Assembly: GCA_964035545.1 (NCBI GenBank)
Contig: OZ037770.1
Coordinates: 5,561,662-5,625,661, forward strand
Source of the DNA: Bugula neritina
Taxonomy: Eukaryota; Bryozoa; Gymnolaemata; Cheilostomatida; Bugulidae
Direction of reading: 5' to 3'
DNA: 64,000 bases
The notes below the pieces were generated by a model. The model was not told the DNA's origin and made no database searches. It saw only the letters and a list, made by a program, of their open reading frames with translations. Shown here piece after piece: positions 29,001-42,000 of this stretch (the stretch's first letter is position 1; each line of letters begins with the position of its first letter). The position numbers were made by a program, and so were the translations under genes.

Positions 29001-32000
29001 GAAAGGTGAAAGAATAATTACATAGAGGAAATGTAACTCACTGTTTACAACTACATATACATAGTATACATACTAGCAATGATGTGGGTTAAAGATTAGC
29101 ATATTTTCTAGGCTATAAATAAGACTGAGAATTAATTAGTCATGTGACTAGCAGGAATAATGAACTAAATAAGTTGGACTAGTGGCTCAGCCTGCTGCGT
29201 TTAGAGTTTAGACTATAATTCCATTGTGACTACAGATCGGGTGCAGGTTTGACTCCCCTCCCTGAATAGGCTATTTCTAGAAATACAGAGTCATGTTCTG
29301 CTAATACCAGTGTAGAAGAGATTTCATAACCTCTTTAAATTTGTTTCATTATTATATCCTATTAAATGACATTGTATGACACAATCTAACACACAAAAAT
29401 GAAATGATCGCTCAAATTGTTATGCAATTTATGTTCAAGTTTGTAATTTTGTGTTTGTAATTTTGTGTTTGTAATAATATACCTGGCTACTTGACTCCTA
29501 CAGGATTAGCAGCCTATCTAATACAGGGTTAGTCTCAATACCTTACAACAAGTCTCAATACCTTACAACAAAGACCATACTTCATAGTAGGAATCATAGC
29601 ACTAAGGCTAAACAGTGTGAACTGTAGAGTGCAGACAGCATAGAGCAATCAATAATAAAGGAATAAACAACCAGGTTTTGTGAAAGAATATTCAATGCTC
29701 AGTTCATGATATGCAATTAATAACACTTCAATATGCTAACAAGATTCAGTAATAAATGCAGCTGACAGGTGAGTTATAATTAGCTCATCAAACTCAAACC
29801 GAGTCACCAAAAATCATCTTCAATAAGAGAATAGATACCTTTTCTAGTTATACACAAGGGAAGAAAACTCCAAATAATAATTGGAATCAAACGAGGCTTA
29901 CACAACAAACACATGATTGGAGATGCAATCTGAAGACGTGCTAGTTACTAATAACTACCTTGTTGTGAGATATGGGAGTAGATTTAGAGAGAGATAGTAG
30001 GACCTTATCTGACATGACTCAGTAAATTGTTCCTTTCCATGTCAGTAACCATGTGAATCCAACTGTATGCTAATTTAGACACATCAACATCTCAAACTGC
30101 TTTCTATCTTGTCATTAGCATAAACCTCTCACGAGGACATGATATATTTCTAAAAGTTGTTTTTATTTCTTTTGGCTTAAAAGTGAGTGAGTTTGAATAA
30201 TGTGTAACTGTGTGTACCTAGAGGTGCACCTAATAAGATTAAAGGTAGATGAAGTTGGGGAAAGCCTGTGTTCTAGCAGAGAAAAGTAGCAAGTCATCTT
30301 ATTAGTAAAATTTCAACCAGCGCCCCAAAATAAAAGTTATTGAAAAATTAAAGAATCTAGATTGTTGGAACTGTTCTTACTGCACGTAACTAGGAGAGGG
30401 GTTTATGGAGAATTCAAGTTTTAGATGATGCCTATTATCCAATATTAACTTCTGGGTTTTGAATAAAGATGTTTAACTTCTACCGTAAAACAAGAGACAC
30501 AACCCCAATATAATAAATACAGTAACACTGTGCTTGCATATGAACCCAAGTACTACTTAACTTGACGTCAGGTTATACTTTAGCTTAATTCCAAGTACTA
30601 CTTGATACCAGGTACGATATAACTTACCACTTTGCGTTCCATCGTGTGTAAAGTAATTCAAGTCATTCTGGGGGTAGTCCAGGTTGTCACTGTGATACGG
30701 CGGAGTCATGCTATGAGCTGAAGGTGACGGGTTTTTTAAAACTGAAGGCAGCGGCGCCTTGTTACTGACATGCTTTGATTTCTTGGATGATTTTCCAGAT
30801 TTCTTTAATCCATTTCCAAGATAATCCAAACGCCTATCCTGCTCTAACGTCGCGGCGAACGTTACTTTATTGCCACTTCCCCCTGAGCGTTTATCCATAG
30901 TAATATATCCGTTGTGAGTCGAGTCATCGGCTGACAGCCTTTTGCCTTGTTGGTTTTTCAACGCTGCCGGGTTTGAAGGTGGACTCGGCGGGGGTTCAAG
31001 CTCCCGAGGGAGTTTGCTACTGTGCCTCCTTATCAACTTCTTGAAGCCCTTCTCCTTAGTTAAGGGCCTTCTTGTGATTAACTTGGGCGGTTGAATTGTA
31101 TCATTGTGAGAATTGTTACTCAGAAATACCTCGTCTTCATCAAACATCGGTGGAGGAGCAGGGAACCCCTCGTCAGACTTTTGTGGATTGTTAGGGGACG
31201 ACTTTTGTCCACCCTTAAAGAAAGGCATTGCTATGGGGAGCTAAATCAACCACTGGAAAATTATACCACCAGAAGCTCAATGACTATGACCAAAGCGTGA
31301 CATGAGTAACACAACTCGGTTATGTGACTTCCAACAAAGGCTTCAGTTTGACCTAAGCTCCAGGTTCCGCTACTTCTTTCACATAACTTGAGGGTGTCAA
31401 TATACCCCCGCAGTGCAACTTCTCCTGTTCTCGGAAGTATATCTGTAGCTGCTCAAAACCGAAACCTCCTTCGATATTTTAAACTGATTCCAAGTGCAAT
31501 ATCCAAGTCTATCAGATTTATCACCTGAGCTCCTTCAAATAACGATTTGCATCTCAACTCCCACTTTCTACTCTAGTCGCTAAGTCAGGCTCAGTGCAAG
31601 AGAGTGTAATGTGACGAATACTAGTAGTAGTTGAATGAAGATATGAATCTTGTAACAACGCAGGAGCAGGTCTATGTTATGGATGTTACCTCAGGAGACT
31701 AAACAGCTCGAGTAGTGTTAACCTGCTAGTAATGAATCTGTCACGATCCTTATGTTATGCATAAATCACTGAGGTTGGTTTATACCTGGTGTGAGCTGTG
31801 ATAGAATGCAGCCAAGTGTGACCAGAGACTGTTCAATGCTACACTACAGTCAGAGGAGAAGATCTAGGAGCAACACAACCACTCAATCTGACTTCTACCA
31901 CCTTTTTATATCTGCTTTGAGTTGAAAAGAACTTTGATTTTGGAAGATAACTACATATGCTGATCATATTTATTCCCAACTGATATTAATTTAATGTTTC

Positions 32001-32993
32001 AAGAGAAATTAAATTTAAATCCCAATATTATATATAAGTAAATTATTGACCAGTCTTTACCTATGATGTGATGTATTGAGTTTATTAGACTCATTTAGAA
32101 CATAATATAACAATTACACGTATTCAAGTTAGGGGACACTCACTACCTACTATCTGCTTATAATAAACTCTCTAAGATAGGTATTGTTATTCCCACCCTT
32201 TCCCTGGGGGAACCCCTGATGGTAAGGGAGTTTTAGGCAAGTTATTCATATGAAGCCTAGGAGCAAGATTTGTTCTATAAGCAGCTCCGAGTTAGGTGTG
32301 AATGAGTGCAGTAGGGGATTCTCTAGTTTGGAGTTTCAATAAACTTCAACTCCAAACTCAAATTACTGCACTCATTCACCCCCAGCTCAGAGCTGCTTAT
32401 AGACCAATAGCCGTTCTGATTGGATGCTTTTCGTGACACCACCAATGTTCCCCCTATCCCGTACGGGATTCACACCCATGACCTTGAGCTTGCTAACAAC
32501 TCTAACCACTAGACCACTGACGCTCCCTTATGGAACCTAGGCCATCACTACATAAATTACTCCAATAGGAGTCAGGCTTACTAATTAAAATAAACAAACA
32601 ACTTAAGTTAACATTATCAACTGCCTTATTTAACTTGACACACATAACTTTACTATAACATATAACATCTCTCACAAAGATAACTAGATTCAGTAAATCT
32701 TGATAATCTTTAAAAAAAATCTAGGTGGCCAGAAATCTTCCACACGGTTACTATGTTTTATATTACCAGTTAATTACCATTAACTATATAAATCAATAAA
32801 ATTCACACACTACTTCGCTGAGTGGATTAAAGTTATTAAAAAACCGCAGCTAATAATCCATGGGATAAATCTAACTTTGAGGTTTTTAAGTTCCTTTTTA
32901 TATTTTAATCAATTTCTCGCTTCGTGTTTACTTAAACCTTGTTTTTATTTTACAATACCTATATACTTTATCTATGTCATGCCTCAAGTTTGT

Positions 32994-33045
<52 letters not shown>

Positions 33046-36000
33046 GCATAATGCATAATATATAATGAGATAGGCTATCAATATAATGCAATAAAAATAT
33101 AGATCAACTCACAACCATCAATGCAGAGCTGTGTTGTCACAAGTTATTATTACATTATTGTTACCTAGCAACTAGAAATTCATCACTTAAATATTGCAGC
33201 TGCACACTACTTTTGCATGTAGTTGATAAGGGCAGATGTTACAATTAATAGATATTTCAGCATGTAAATAAATTATCTAGCTTAATGTATAAAATACCAT
33301 AATATTTTATAGCAGGTGACACACCAAATGATATATTATAAAACATAGAAACCCCAACAATAAAGATATAAGTTAACATAGAACGTACATAGATACACAA
33401 TAATATATCTGTAATCTGTAACATGATATCACACAGAATATACAATATATAATACAACACTATAAAATATATTATAACATATAATATAATGTCATATAGT
33501 TAACTTAACAAATGTAAGAGTTTCTATACATTCTGTTTTATAAACTATTCTAAATAAACATGCTGCATGTAGAATTTCTAGAGTTCAACCCTACCAAACA
33601 CTGCAATGCATTGTTTTCATTGATCATCATATGTCCTGTTAAAACTGTATAATAATATTTCAATACTTTATAACATGTTAGTAATAATCAGATATTGATA
33701 ATCAGTTGCATTGAAATTTAAAAAAATCTTAAAAATAATTTAAGATAACTATACCATAATACTATATTCCAATAAACACAGGTCACTCAACTAATAGCAC
33801 TAACTATAAATTCACACTGCAGTCTCCTTCAATGTTGACAGACATAAAAACAATTTATCAGTATTTGGTGAACATAACTTTTAAGAATTGTTTTCTAAGG
33901 AATGCTATTTGAGTCAATGGAAAGATTTTACCTTAAAGTATGTTAAATATAAACCACACATACCACCCAGCCTACAACCTATGCAAATATACTGATGAAA
34001 GATGAGAAATTCTCAATAACAAAAAACTTATTTATTTTAAATATTTTATTCCAACATATTTTCATATTTTAGTTCTTGTGGTATTTAGCTCTAAACTAAT
34101 AGACACGGTATCTATTGGTGGGAGTATATATACAAATACAAGCAAACAGGGAAAATTAAAATACATTTTCCTAAGGAATAAGCTATCAGCCAATAACATA
34201 CAGTAATGTAATGTTTACACAATGAACACAATACACTAATTGTTTGATATGCTAAACTATTGTGTACTGGGAGATAGGAAGAGCACTTCGCATATACAGC
34301 TAATTGGGTGCTACATAAATCAGTAATAGGCATTCCAAATAGATAATTATTCTTCAAAGAGCCCTACTATGGTTGTGTTAGTCCACTATTATAGTTATGG
34401 TACTCTATCATTATAGTTATGGTACTCTAATATTACAGTTATGGTACTCTAATATTATAGTTATAGTATTCTAATATTATAGTTATGGTACTCTAATATT
34501 ACAGTTATGGTACTCTAATATTATAGTTATAGTATTCTAATATTATAGTTATGGTACTCTAATATTATAGTTATGATACTCTAATATTACATATTTCTCA
34601 GTTAAATATTTCAGGCCTCTAAACTTGCTAAATTTTTATTCTCAGACATGAATTTCTAATCCCCAAGCCTTTCAACTGCTCAGCCAATATTTTACCCCAA
34701 CACCTCTACGCATTACTAGTAATACATGAGTATTACCTACATAGCTATAACCACTAGACCACCTGTGAATGGTTCATATATAATGTGTAATTCATAATTC
34801 AATTTGTTAATTATGGTCATTATTTAATTAGAAAGACATGAAATAAAATCTATAACGCAAGTTTAACAGGAAGCTCTCAGCTATTGCATGATGGGACAGT
34901 GAACATACCCATCATGGTGATTCAGTCATTAGTATGCACAATACTATAAACTTACATCTCCACTGCCTACACAGTTCAAAGCTCCAATAAACATCATAAT
35001 TTTAAACTAAATCTTCAACTAAAATAGGTTAATGTAAAAACCACAGCTAAAGGGTGACTTCATTAACCCCCCTATCCCACCTAAGACGCCCTAGAGACAA
35101 GGCTAAGATTGATAGCAGTGATAAATCTGTATATTACAGTTCAGTGCCACTGTTTGAGATTATTAAGAATTAATGTATCATCCTTTGCCACAGCCATTAA
35201 TCTGGTTACACAAGTGTGTGGAATATTAGTTAGTAGCAGGAAAGAGAGGTGCAGATGGTGCGTAGATCTACCCAACCATCCTGTTTACTCCATCCGCATC
35301 TAATACTATATAATACACCATCAAGTAGCAATGTAGTCACTGTGGGTGATGCGGCTATTGTGTTTTTAATTTTATTCACTAATAAAGTGGAGTTGCCAGT
35401 TACGAAGTCAGTTGCCAATTTGTCTTACCGGCAATAGTGTTAATTTAAAGTTGCCAGTTATGTGTGCATTGCCAAATTGGCTCTAAATATACACTATTGT
35501 TTGCATATGGGTTGGTGAGACATGAGAGAACTTAGCCAAGTGGAAAATGTTTACCTGCCATTTACCTGCAGCCTATAACACTACCTGCACTCTATATTCT
35601 AAACTGTAGTCTATAACACTACCTGCAGCCTATAACACTCCCTGCAATTTATATATGTTAAAAGAACCCCCAATACGTAACAGAATCGCTACACCTAATA
35701 AGAGCTAACAAGCCTGCCATAACTCCAAAACAGAAGTTGTCTGTTCAAAGTTGACTCTACAAATTACAACTGCTGGTAGCACGTGCACCTGTGTTATGAT
35801 GCTATATATAGATTCTTTTATGTTGCTACGTTTTTTTTCCACGAATAAATAGCAAACAGTTTAAAGGTTGGAGCTAAATGATTTGATTGTGAGCCAAAAT
35901 ATGTGTTTGACAAATATAGCTGAAACTCTTGACTTACCATTAGTCTGTCTCTTCACTTCAGCCACGTGGTCGGGAGAAAACCACCCTTCCTTATCACCAA

Positions 36001-39000
36001 CTTTCCCTTCCCACAAGCCACCATCTCCGACAGTCAAAACTACACAAACATACAGACACACAATGCAATTAGCTGAATACACATCTAACTAAAAGCTTAA
36101 ACTTTGTAGAAAAATCTCTTAGGGCAGGTGTACATTTTTAACTGCATTGATACTTAATTTAACTCCGATTGGTTGTCTCATCACAATATCAGGTTATAAT
36201 TATTCTAAGATTTGTTAAATTAAAAGTGACACACGAAAACCTACACAGAACAATAATTACAAACAGATGACAATGAAATAATACTTCTAGAAAAAACTCA
36301 GCATTTTTCATTTGACAGAATTAAAAGCTATCAAATCACACAAACACTTTTCCCTATTGAAGTAATTTGCATATCTCCTAGACAACGATAGTAATGGTAA
36401 GTGCGGCGTAGTAAAGTATCAATGTAGACCAAGAAATCCTTATGCACTCGAAGAAATTAATAAGATTTATGCTACTTTAGAAGATAAAAAACCTTACAGT
36501 TGTTTTTGTAAACTAGTTGAGTAGAAATGAAACTTATACAAGTACATGATTGAAGCAGCTGCTTAAGTTTCATCTCGGAGTTGACAAGATGCCAAAACAA
36601 TTAAAGAATTAAGTTTGCTGCATATGTGTATACTGCAGTATTAGTTGTGTATATATAATCACAAGGTGGAAGCAGTGCATATATTATGTTAGTCACAAAC
36701 AGCATATATACTTTATATTACAGGGCAAAAGTAATGCATGTAGATCTACTTTGCAGAGCAAATCAATTTGATATGTTAGTTAAACGTACATATACTTTAT
36801 ATTAGTAAGTAGAAGTAGTTCATGTATATCATAGTTCAATATATTATAGTTTGTAAAGCAAGCCAATTTAGGTAAGGTTAGGGTCTCTTTTCTTAAGTTC
36901 ACTTCCTTTGTAAAATATAGCTAATCTTGCTTCCCTATATCATAAGGGAGCGAAAGATTATATGGTGTGATGTAGGCCTATACCTACAGGTTTCATTGGC
37001 ATATCATTGCTGTATAATCTGAGAGGTATCTGCAGATTAACCCCATAGGGTCAAATCTGCAGCAAATCCTCTGTATGATGAACTATGAGTCAATACCAGT
37101 AGTTAAGGTAGTGTATTATCTCTACTGCTTGTATCACCTAATCTATGGGGACTATCTTACTTCCCTTAAAGATTCCTATTATGTTACATTGTTAAATAAT
37201 GATAGCATATGTAACATGTGATTCTGTATTCCCAGCATTCTAACACTCTTGTTATTGGTTAACGACTTCTTAATTATGACATATCCATTCTTTATAAAGT
37301 ATTTACTAGAGTTGAACAATAGAGAAACCTGTCTAATCATGTCACTGTGAACCTGAGCTTGCTATTTTGACCTTGTTAAGGATGTCGTTTCCATATAATT
37401 TGTATTTATCTCATCACTATATAACTTACTACAACCACTTGCTAGCACCACATGCAGCATGCCATAACTTATGCCATGATTTCATGTCACACACTGGAGT
37501 CAGAATAGCTATTGTATCACAAGCCCTTAGTGACCCATAATAATACACATTTTATTTATGATGTTCATATCTAATGCAGTTTTTATGTGATGGGATAATA
37601 AAGAAAGATTATTGTCCCAATTGCAATTTAAAACAGAAATATTATATATACATGATTTCCAGACGAATTTACCATTCAACAATTTTCAGCTGCAACGCCC
37701 TACCCAGCTCCACTCCATACAAAATACTAAGAATTAATGCTAGAAACATCCGTTGCTATTCACTTTGCTTAATGCAAATTAGTGTAACTGAGTGGGAGTG
37801 AGAAAACAGTTTTCCAAGTTTTAAAAAAGACAACTCCGATTAAACTAAAGGTTTTCATAATCATTGTTTTTTAGAACAGAAAAGTTTAGTATATTTTATT
37901 TAATGGCTTTTAGGGTAAATAATTTACACAATGTTATATAAACAGGCTTATAGAATATTGTATATACTTGGTGTATATATAACTACATGGTATATACATG
38001 ATAGTATATTATACACATGTGTACAGTTATATACACCTGCATATACATGCATAAAATATGATGAAAAAGAAAACAAAGAAGATCTATTACTTTGCTTTTG
38101 TTTTCATGATTAACATGATTCATGTATTACAAAATGATTATATCAACAAACACTGACTAAGACTTTCGCATTCACTTTGCTTACTTGATCGGCCATCGAA
38201 CTAGGTATAAATACGTTACAATATAAATACATTAACAAATACATTACAGTATAAATATGTTACAATATATACCCATTGAGAACTACATTACAGTATAAAT
38301 ATGTTACAATATATACCCATTAAAACCAACATTACCAACACATTACCTAGTAAGTATGCTACATTATTGCTCATTACAGAGTATAGATGGTAGAGTTAGA
38401 GCTGGTCTTACCCAGTAACTTATTCTCACACTCTCTGAAGCTGTACATAATACAGATATCACATGATAAGCAAATCTTGTGTACAGCCTTCCTCTTTTAC
38501 TGCGTATATCAACACCTACACTGACTAACACAGATAATGTGCACAAGTCAGTGTAATGCATCTCAGTAATTACTTCATTACGTTCAAGTGGAGGTTATGC
38601 ATTGATGAAGCATGTATTCATTTAACATCATATTACTTTACATTCCTCACATTTACTCTCTGTAAAACAATTACTGGACTAGAGATTAGTTGAACATCTG
38701 CCAGGTTATTTATAAAACAAGTTTTAGGCAGTGAAGTTGCCTTTCCTTTGAATTCTGGGAGGGGGGAATAAGTGTGTGGTGAAGGATGTAAAGACAAACA
38801 CATGTTAAAATGCCAAACTTTAACACCATTTATATTTATACAAAAGACACAAATATTTTTCACTTGAGTGTTTAAATGTAAAGTTTGAGTTCTTAACTTA
38901 TTTTTTTGGTAAGAACAGTTTTAATTATTAAATGAGTTGACTCAACACAAATGCACCAATCAATGAGGAGTTTGTAAAACCTAGACTAATCACAACTACA

Positions 39001-42000
39001 GTGAGTGATTCTACAGAGAGAATTTTAATTATATCTAACTTTCAACAACATTTTTGTTTCACTCGAGACTGATGGAATTTAAAAACATGTTTCTGAGGAA
39101 GTATAAATTTTGTGATAGAGAAAAGCAAAAGAAGTTCTCTACCTAATCTTATATGACACCTTTTTGACACCTCCATGACACAACAGACAACCTCCATGTT
39201 GTTTAAACACAAACCAATCTGCTAAATAAACTCACAAGCCTCAACTTCACCAAAAAAAACACACAAGAATTATTACATACCACTAGCAGACTTTTTTAAA
39301 ACCTTTTTCTTTTCTCTTGTCATTCTCGTAACTTACTGGTAAGTACACCAGTGTACCGATTGACTTACACTTACTGATTGCTCAGTGACATTGTCTGTTG
39401 ATAGAAATACTGTGAACCATAGCTTTATCAGTTATTCCTAACCCTAAATCCTAACTAAATTTAAACAGGATTCTTGGCTATTCTTCAGTCACACAAAGCG
39501 AGTTGCACGACCGTGTAACGCAGACTATCTGGTGATAAGAGTGTAAAAATACATTTTGATAAGATGTTACTTTGTCCATTGTTTTAATAACATATGAGTT
39601 TGATAAGCAAAGCTGTTTTATTATATTACTGTATAATAGCACTATCGTCTAATTGATAGAACAAATAATACAATTGATAAATTACTACAATCCATAATAT
39701 TATGTCACTTATCAATGATGAAACCTATACCACACATATGGCAGCTTAGTTTATAGATTCACATTGAAGTAAATATGTTACTAACTGTTTTCAATCATCA
39801 ATTCAGCAAACTTTTCCACATTCAAATTGATGACGGTTAATAAACATAAATATTAACATAAATACACATGTTGTGTAATATAGTAATATATAATATGTTT
39901 ATAAGATAAGTATTTATCCTAAAATATAAATAAATGTGTGATATATAATAAATATGATACAATATTGTAATATTAACTAAACATGCAGTAAATAAAGTTG
40001 ACTTTTTCTGTCATCTGTAAGCAATATGCTATAATATATTAAGATTATTAAATTATAATACATGACTGTAAATAAACTATGGAAGCACCGTGAATTGTTA
40101 GTTACAATAAAATTAGCATACAGTATGTAATACACTGCAAAGACTGGTGGTCACAGTGATGGTTTAGTAAATGCCAGGTTGAGGGTTTGGATCCTGGCAA
40201 GACTGTTAGTGATGTCATAACTCCTCCTAGACTGCCTACAGAACCCCCATCCCAAAAAGCTAAGGTGTGAGCGTCAAGCCCCTCACCACCAGAAAACCCC
40301 ACAGGAGTGGAGACTTGAGACAAAACATTGGATTGTGTATTGAAATACAGCATATAACTAACCTGTTACCAGATCGCCCTTGGAGAGTCTAAGGTGACCG
40401 TTTGCATCGGAGTTATACTCTCTTGTACAAATAAAGGTTTTCCCAGGCACCGTATTCGGCAAGTGGAAACTTGCAGCTGGGCGTAGGGAGGTAACTCTAG
40501 TGAGAGCTGAGTGACCGAGTGTGAGAGAATCGTGGAATCCTGAAATATAAATTATATAACATATAATACATACAATATATATAATATAATATAATATATA
40601 GTATATATAATAAATATGCTTATGTTTATACTGTATATGTATATTCATTTAATTGAAAATATAATAAAAAAAATAAAAATTATCTGCTTCAAATTTAAAT
40701 TTAGCCAACAAAAACAGAGTGCAAAGTAAAAACAAGTTTTATAACCGACAGATGAAATATGACATATTGTCTAGGATGTAACACTTTCTGTCATAAAACC
40801 CACTGTATTCCTCCAAGTTGTCAAAATGTCATGCGTTGATCACATGATGCAATTCATATTTTTATAAAATAAACTGAAATGAAATTGCAGCGAAACAAAA
40901 ATGACGTCAAATAATTTGAGTTTCAAAATAGTTAGCTATAAACAAGGCTAAATATAGGCGTACCATCAGCATACTGCAACTATTAACGTTCTCATTGCAA
41001 CTACATGGACAAGTTTTCCATAACGACCATTTGCAGAGGGGCAGACAACTCAAATATGCAGTCAAAGATATTTCTGACCAAATGCACAGTTGGCAAGTCT
41101 AGTTGGTTATGTTAAAATTACACTTTCTGTTTGACAGGTGTCAGCAAGTAGTATAGAGTTGCATATAGCTACTCTTTTAGTTTCACTAGCTTCACTTTAA
41201 GAATCAAAATAATTTTGCAATATCTGCTGTAACTGCCAATATGGCTACCAATGTTGTAAATAGGTAAACAAATAATTGCATAATAAATTTAAAAAAAATA
41301 AAAACAAGACACAAAATAAACAAATAAATAAATCATAACACTTAGGGTAATTAACAATATTAATTCATACTAATAAATACAAGGCATGTACAGACAGGCA
41401 TTTAGCTGGTAGAAACACAAAATCTCAGTAAAATGAAACGAATATCACGGCAACAACAATATAACTACTACTCTACATATTATTGAGGATATTGGGAGTT
41501 ACCTCCCAGAGCACTGGCTAAACTCAATCTTGATCTGGGCAAGTATAGTCCTAGAAATACAGCTTAGCAGGTTATTTAATTGAATTAACATAGTATGCGA
41601 AATTAAAATACGGTTGTTTAATTAGAGAAGAAAATAGCTTTACAGTATATATCCTAATGATCATGAATATCAATTGCTGGTAGAAATATATCTACACTAC
41701 ATGTATCAACAATTATTAAATAACTTAAGCTTTAGTAATTGATGCATAATCAAGCGTTTTGATTAACTCTAAGTATGAGCAGCGACAATCAATTTTAAAT
41801 TAATCACCACAACAATAGCAATCCAACATATTGCTCATCTGTGAGAAAAATTTGTATTATAAATTCATCGGATCATCAAAGTTTTTAGAGCAGCGATAAG
41901 ACTAACTGGCATACGAATTAAAACCATACGAGTGTCAACAGGTTTTGATGATGACATGAAGGGCGTGTGTGTGTGTTAGTTCCTAAATCTAAGAATAGAT

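Noticed and set aside
30557..30627. Extension of alternative exon A to the stop at 30557
   Set aside because: The donor AAGTG|GTAAGTT at 30628 with the right phase makes the last 23 codons intronic.
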